From NCBI RefSeq assembly GCF_000317675.1, contig NC_019776.1, positions 682,001 to 746,000 on the forward strand: a DNA stretch of 64,000 bases, given 5' to 3'. A program made the translations under genes and the position numbers. Shown in pieces: positions 62,792 through 64,000 of the stretch (positions are counted from its first letter, which is position 1; every line of letters begins with the position of its first letter). The notes beneath the pieces are model-generated. The model saw nothing but the letters and a program-made list of their open reading frames with translations. It was not told the DNA's origin and did no database searches. The DNA is from Cyanobacterium aponinum PCC 10605 (GTDB lineage Bacteria; Cyanobacteriota; Cyanobacteriia; Cyanobacteriales; Cyanobacteriaceae).

Positions 62792-63604
62792 CTAACTTCT
62801 CATTACCTTATCATGAAAAACCCGACCATTATTATTATAAGAATAGTGACTATTATGATTTAGAGAATGATGATTATTATTAGAAGGGGTGATATTTTCT
62901 GGTGGTAAATAATAACTTTGTTTTTGCAGTGCTTCTAAGTTAAAACGATAACCCACATTTCTGACTGTTTGAATTACATTTGGTTGGCGAGGATCTAATT
63001 CTATCTTTTTCCTCAATGATAACACATGAGTGTCAATAGTTCTTTGATTTTCGATCGCCTCTGGCCATGCTTTTCTCAATAATTCCGAGCGACTGAGGGG
63101 AATTCCCTGTGCCTGAGAAAGAACATATAAAAGACTAAATTCTTGAGGTGTTAAATCAATAAATTGTCCTCGAAACTCCACTCTTCTTTGTACTAAATCT
63201 ATTTTTAAATCACCGAAATCAAGACTTAAAGGAGCGTTATTAGTCCGAAAACGACGTAATAAAGATTCGACTCGGGCTAAAAACTCTTGCATTCCAAAAG
63301 GTTTTTTCAGATAATCATCTGCCCCTGCTTTTAATCCTTTCACAACATCTTTTTCTGTGGTTTGTGCTGACAACATAAGAATTAAAGGTTGATGACACTG
63401 ACATAACCATTGACAAAACTCAAATCCGTCGCCGTCGGGTAAATCTGAATCTAAAACAACTAAAGTTGGTGATTGATTTGCTAAATTTTGTTTTGCCTGT
63501 TGAATACTTCCACACTGGTTGATTATATAGCCGACTTGCTGTAAATGCCATCCTAAGAGCGATCGCAAATGAGGATTACCTTCTATAATTGCTATACAAA
63601 CCAC
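62792..63604 (-). CDS. OmpR-family response regulator with unusual acidic pocket
   Basis: The 270-residue regulator has a receiver domain (1-118) with the phospho-acceptor in LVVLDSDLPDGDGFE and Lys in YLKKPFG, but the acidic pair after strand 1 reads IIEGNP rather than the usual two acids. The winged helix (about 130-225) has DLTPQEFSLLYVLSQAQGIP, TIDTHVLSLRKKI and VRNVGYRF. The last 40 residues are Asn/His/Ser-rich and disordered. No kinase lies nearby. It is convergent with cobB. Confidence 0.87.
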   Translation of the reverse strand: MVCIAIIEGNPHLRSLLGWHLQQVGYIINQCGSIQQAKQNLANQSPTLVVLDSDLPDGDGFEFCQWLCQCHQPLILMLSAQTTEKDVVKGLKAGADDYLKKPFGMQEFLARVESLLRRFRTNNAPLSLDFGDLKIDLVQRRVEFRGQFIDLTPQEFSLLYVLSQAQGIPLSRSELLRKAWPEAIENQRTIDTHVLSLRKKIELDPRQPNVIQTVRNVGYRFNLEALQKQSYYLPPENITPSNNNHHSLNHNSHYSYNNNGRVFHDKVMRS

Positions 63605-63832
63605 TTTTACCCATCCATTAACTAAATTTGATAACTAAGCATAATCAATCTATTGTCAGGATACTGTTACATAGAATACTTATTTTCTATCAGCACGTTA
63701 GTACAAAGAAACATAATAAGTAGTTTTTTAGCAAAACAAAAAGCCCCTACAAATAATGTGGGACTATACAACACCTCAGTTGAACATAAAATCTTTAGTA
63801 GTAGAAATTTGTCAAGTATAGACTTTATATGT

Positions 63833-64000
63833 TAACCTCAGTTCGGTTTAAAAATATCCGATAAGGTTAGATGTCAGGTTGCAGGTTGCAGGTGTTAGGG
63901 CGATGAGGAGATGAGGGGAGAGGGTGATGAGGAGATGAGGGACTTAGGGTTTTGGGGTGGTAGGGGTTTTTAGCAAGGGGCTTAAGCCCCTTGTTTAAGT
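63833..64000 (+). repeat. Dispersed repeat family A, copy 6
   Basis: It begins TAACCTCAGTTCGGTTTAAA, followed by GGTTGCAGGTTGCAGGTGTT, two ATGAGGAGATGAGG units, GGGGTGGTAGGGG and GGGGCTTAAGCCCC, running to the window edge. It combines the parts seen separately in copies 4 and 5. The stretch 63605-63832 holds no gene. Confidence 0.8.

Overview
The window comes from an AT-rich unicellular-type cyanobacterium. The evidence is many HIP1 palindromes (GCGATCGC), the psbN/psbH/tatA block, cyanobacterial-type Hfq next to dapF, HemJ, a DUF1830 protein, a SigG-type sigma/anti-sigma pair, and dense families of short GC-rich and heptameric intergenic repeats. The genus cannot be fixed from sequence alone; something near Cyanobacterium/Geminocystis is plausible.

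Layout. 1-20 kb is mostly core genome: a truncated DevA-type ABC ATPase, a dihydroorotase-like protein without its metal ligands, hfq, dapF, a DUF1830 gene, an orphan OmpR-type regulator, hisG, an ABC exporter, a KDPG aldolase, a glycosyltransferase, an RND permease, the psbN/psbH/tatA block, a GHMP kinase and rsmH. 20.3-24 kb holds an adenine-methyltransferase restriction-modification gene split by a DUF559 (Vsr-like) nuclease cassette that is flanked by GC-rich inverted repeats. aroE, a Ca2+/H+ antiporter and murT follow. 27.8-40 kb is a minus-strand type III-D variant (III-Dv) CRISPR effector operon: Cas10, Cas7-5-11, Cas7-2x, Csx19, a small ORF with an in-frame stop, Cas7-insertion, a Uma2 nuclease, a TIGR02619-type CARF protein, a Uma2 remnant and Csx2 (CARF-HEPN). 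No Cas6, Cas1, Cas2 or repeat-spacer array is visible in the window. 40-52.8 kb returns to core metabolism: glycogen debranching, a glycosyltransferase, gcvT, sigG with its anti-sigma factor, an FHA-PAS-GGDEF-EAL protein, hemJ and a type II NADH dehydrogenase.

52.9-58.66 kb is a compact integrated element of about 5.7 kb inserted in tRNA-Val(GAC). It is bounded by a 45-bp perfect direct repeat. It encodes a tyrosine integrase, two small proteins and a primase-helicase (RepB-like primase plus VapE). It also carries four DNA site families that look functional: paired TGATCCA sites at both ends (candidate integrase arm sites), TCACTTGTTACAGTGA operators, a TACCAACC iteron cluster inside the 3' part of the primase gene (candidate origin), and an inverted-repeat-rich noncoding end. 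No capsid, conjugation or recognisable defence gene is present, so it looks like a satellite or plasmid-like integrative element. It is the best candidate here for an undescribed system.

58.6-64 kb carries the intact tRNA-Val, a DprA-like protein, menC, a Nudix-like protein, a cobB-type cobyrinate a,c-diamide synthase and another OmpR-family regulator.

How the parts work together. The CRISPR operon has an intact GGDD cyclase motif in Cas10, no HD nuclease domain, and two CARF proteins, so it appears built for cyclic-oligoadenylate signalling plus RNA targeting, using crRNAs made elsewhere. Dispersed repeats have invaded intergenic space, sit in frame inside several coding regions, and supply the stop codons of at least three genes (Csx2, Cas7-5-11, the anti-sigma factor).
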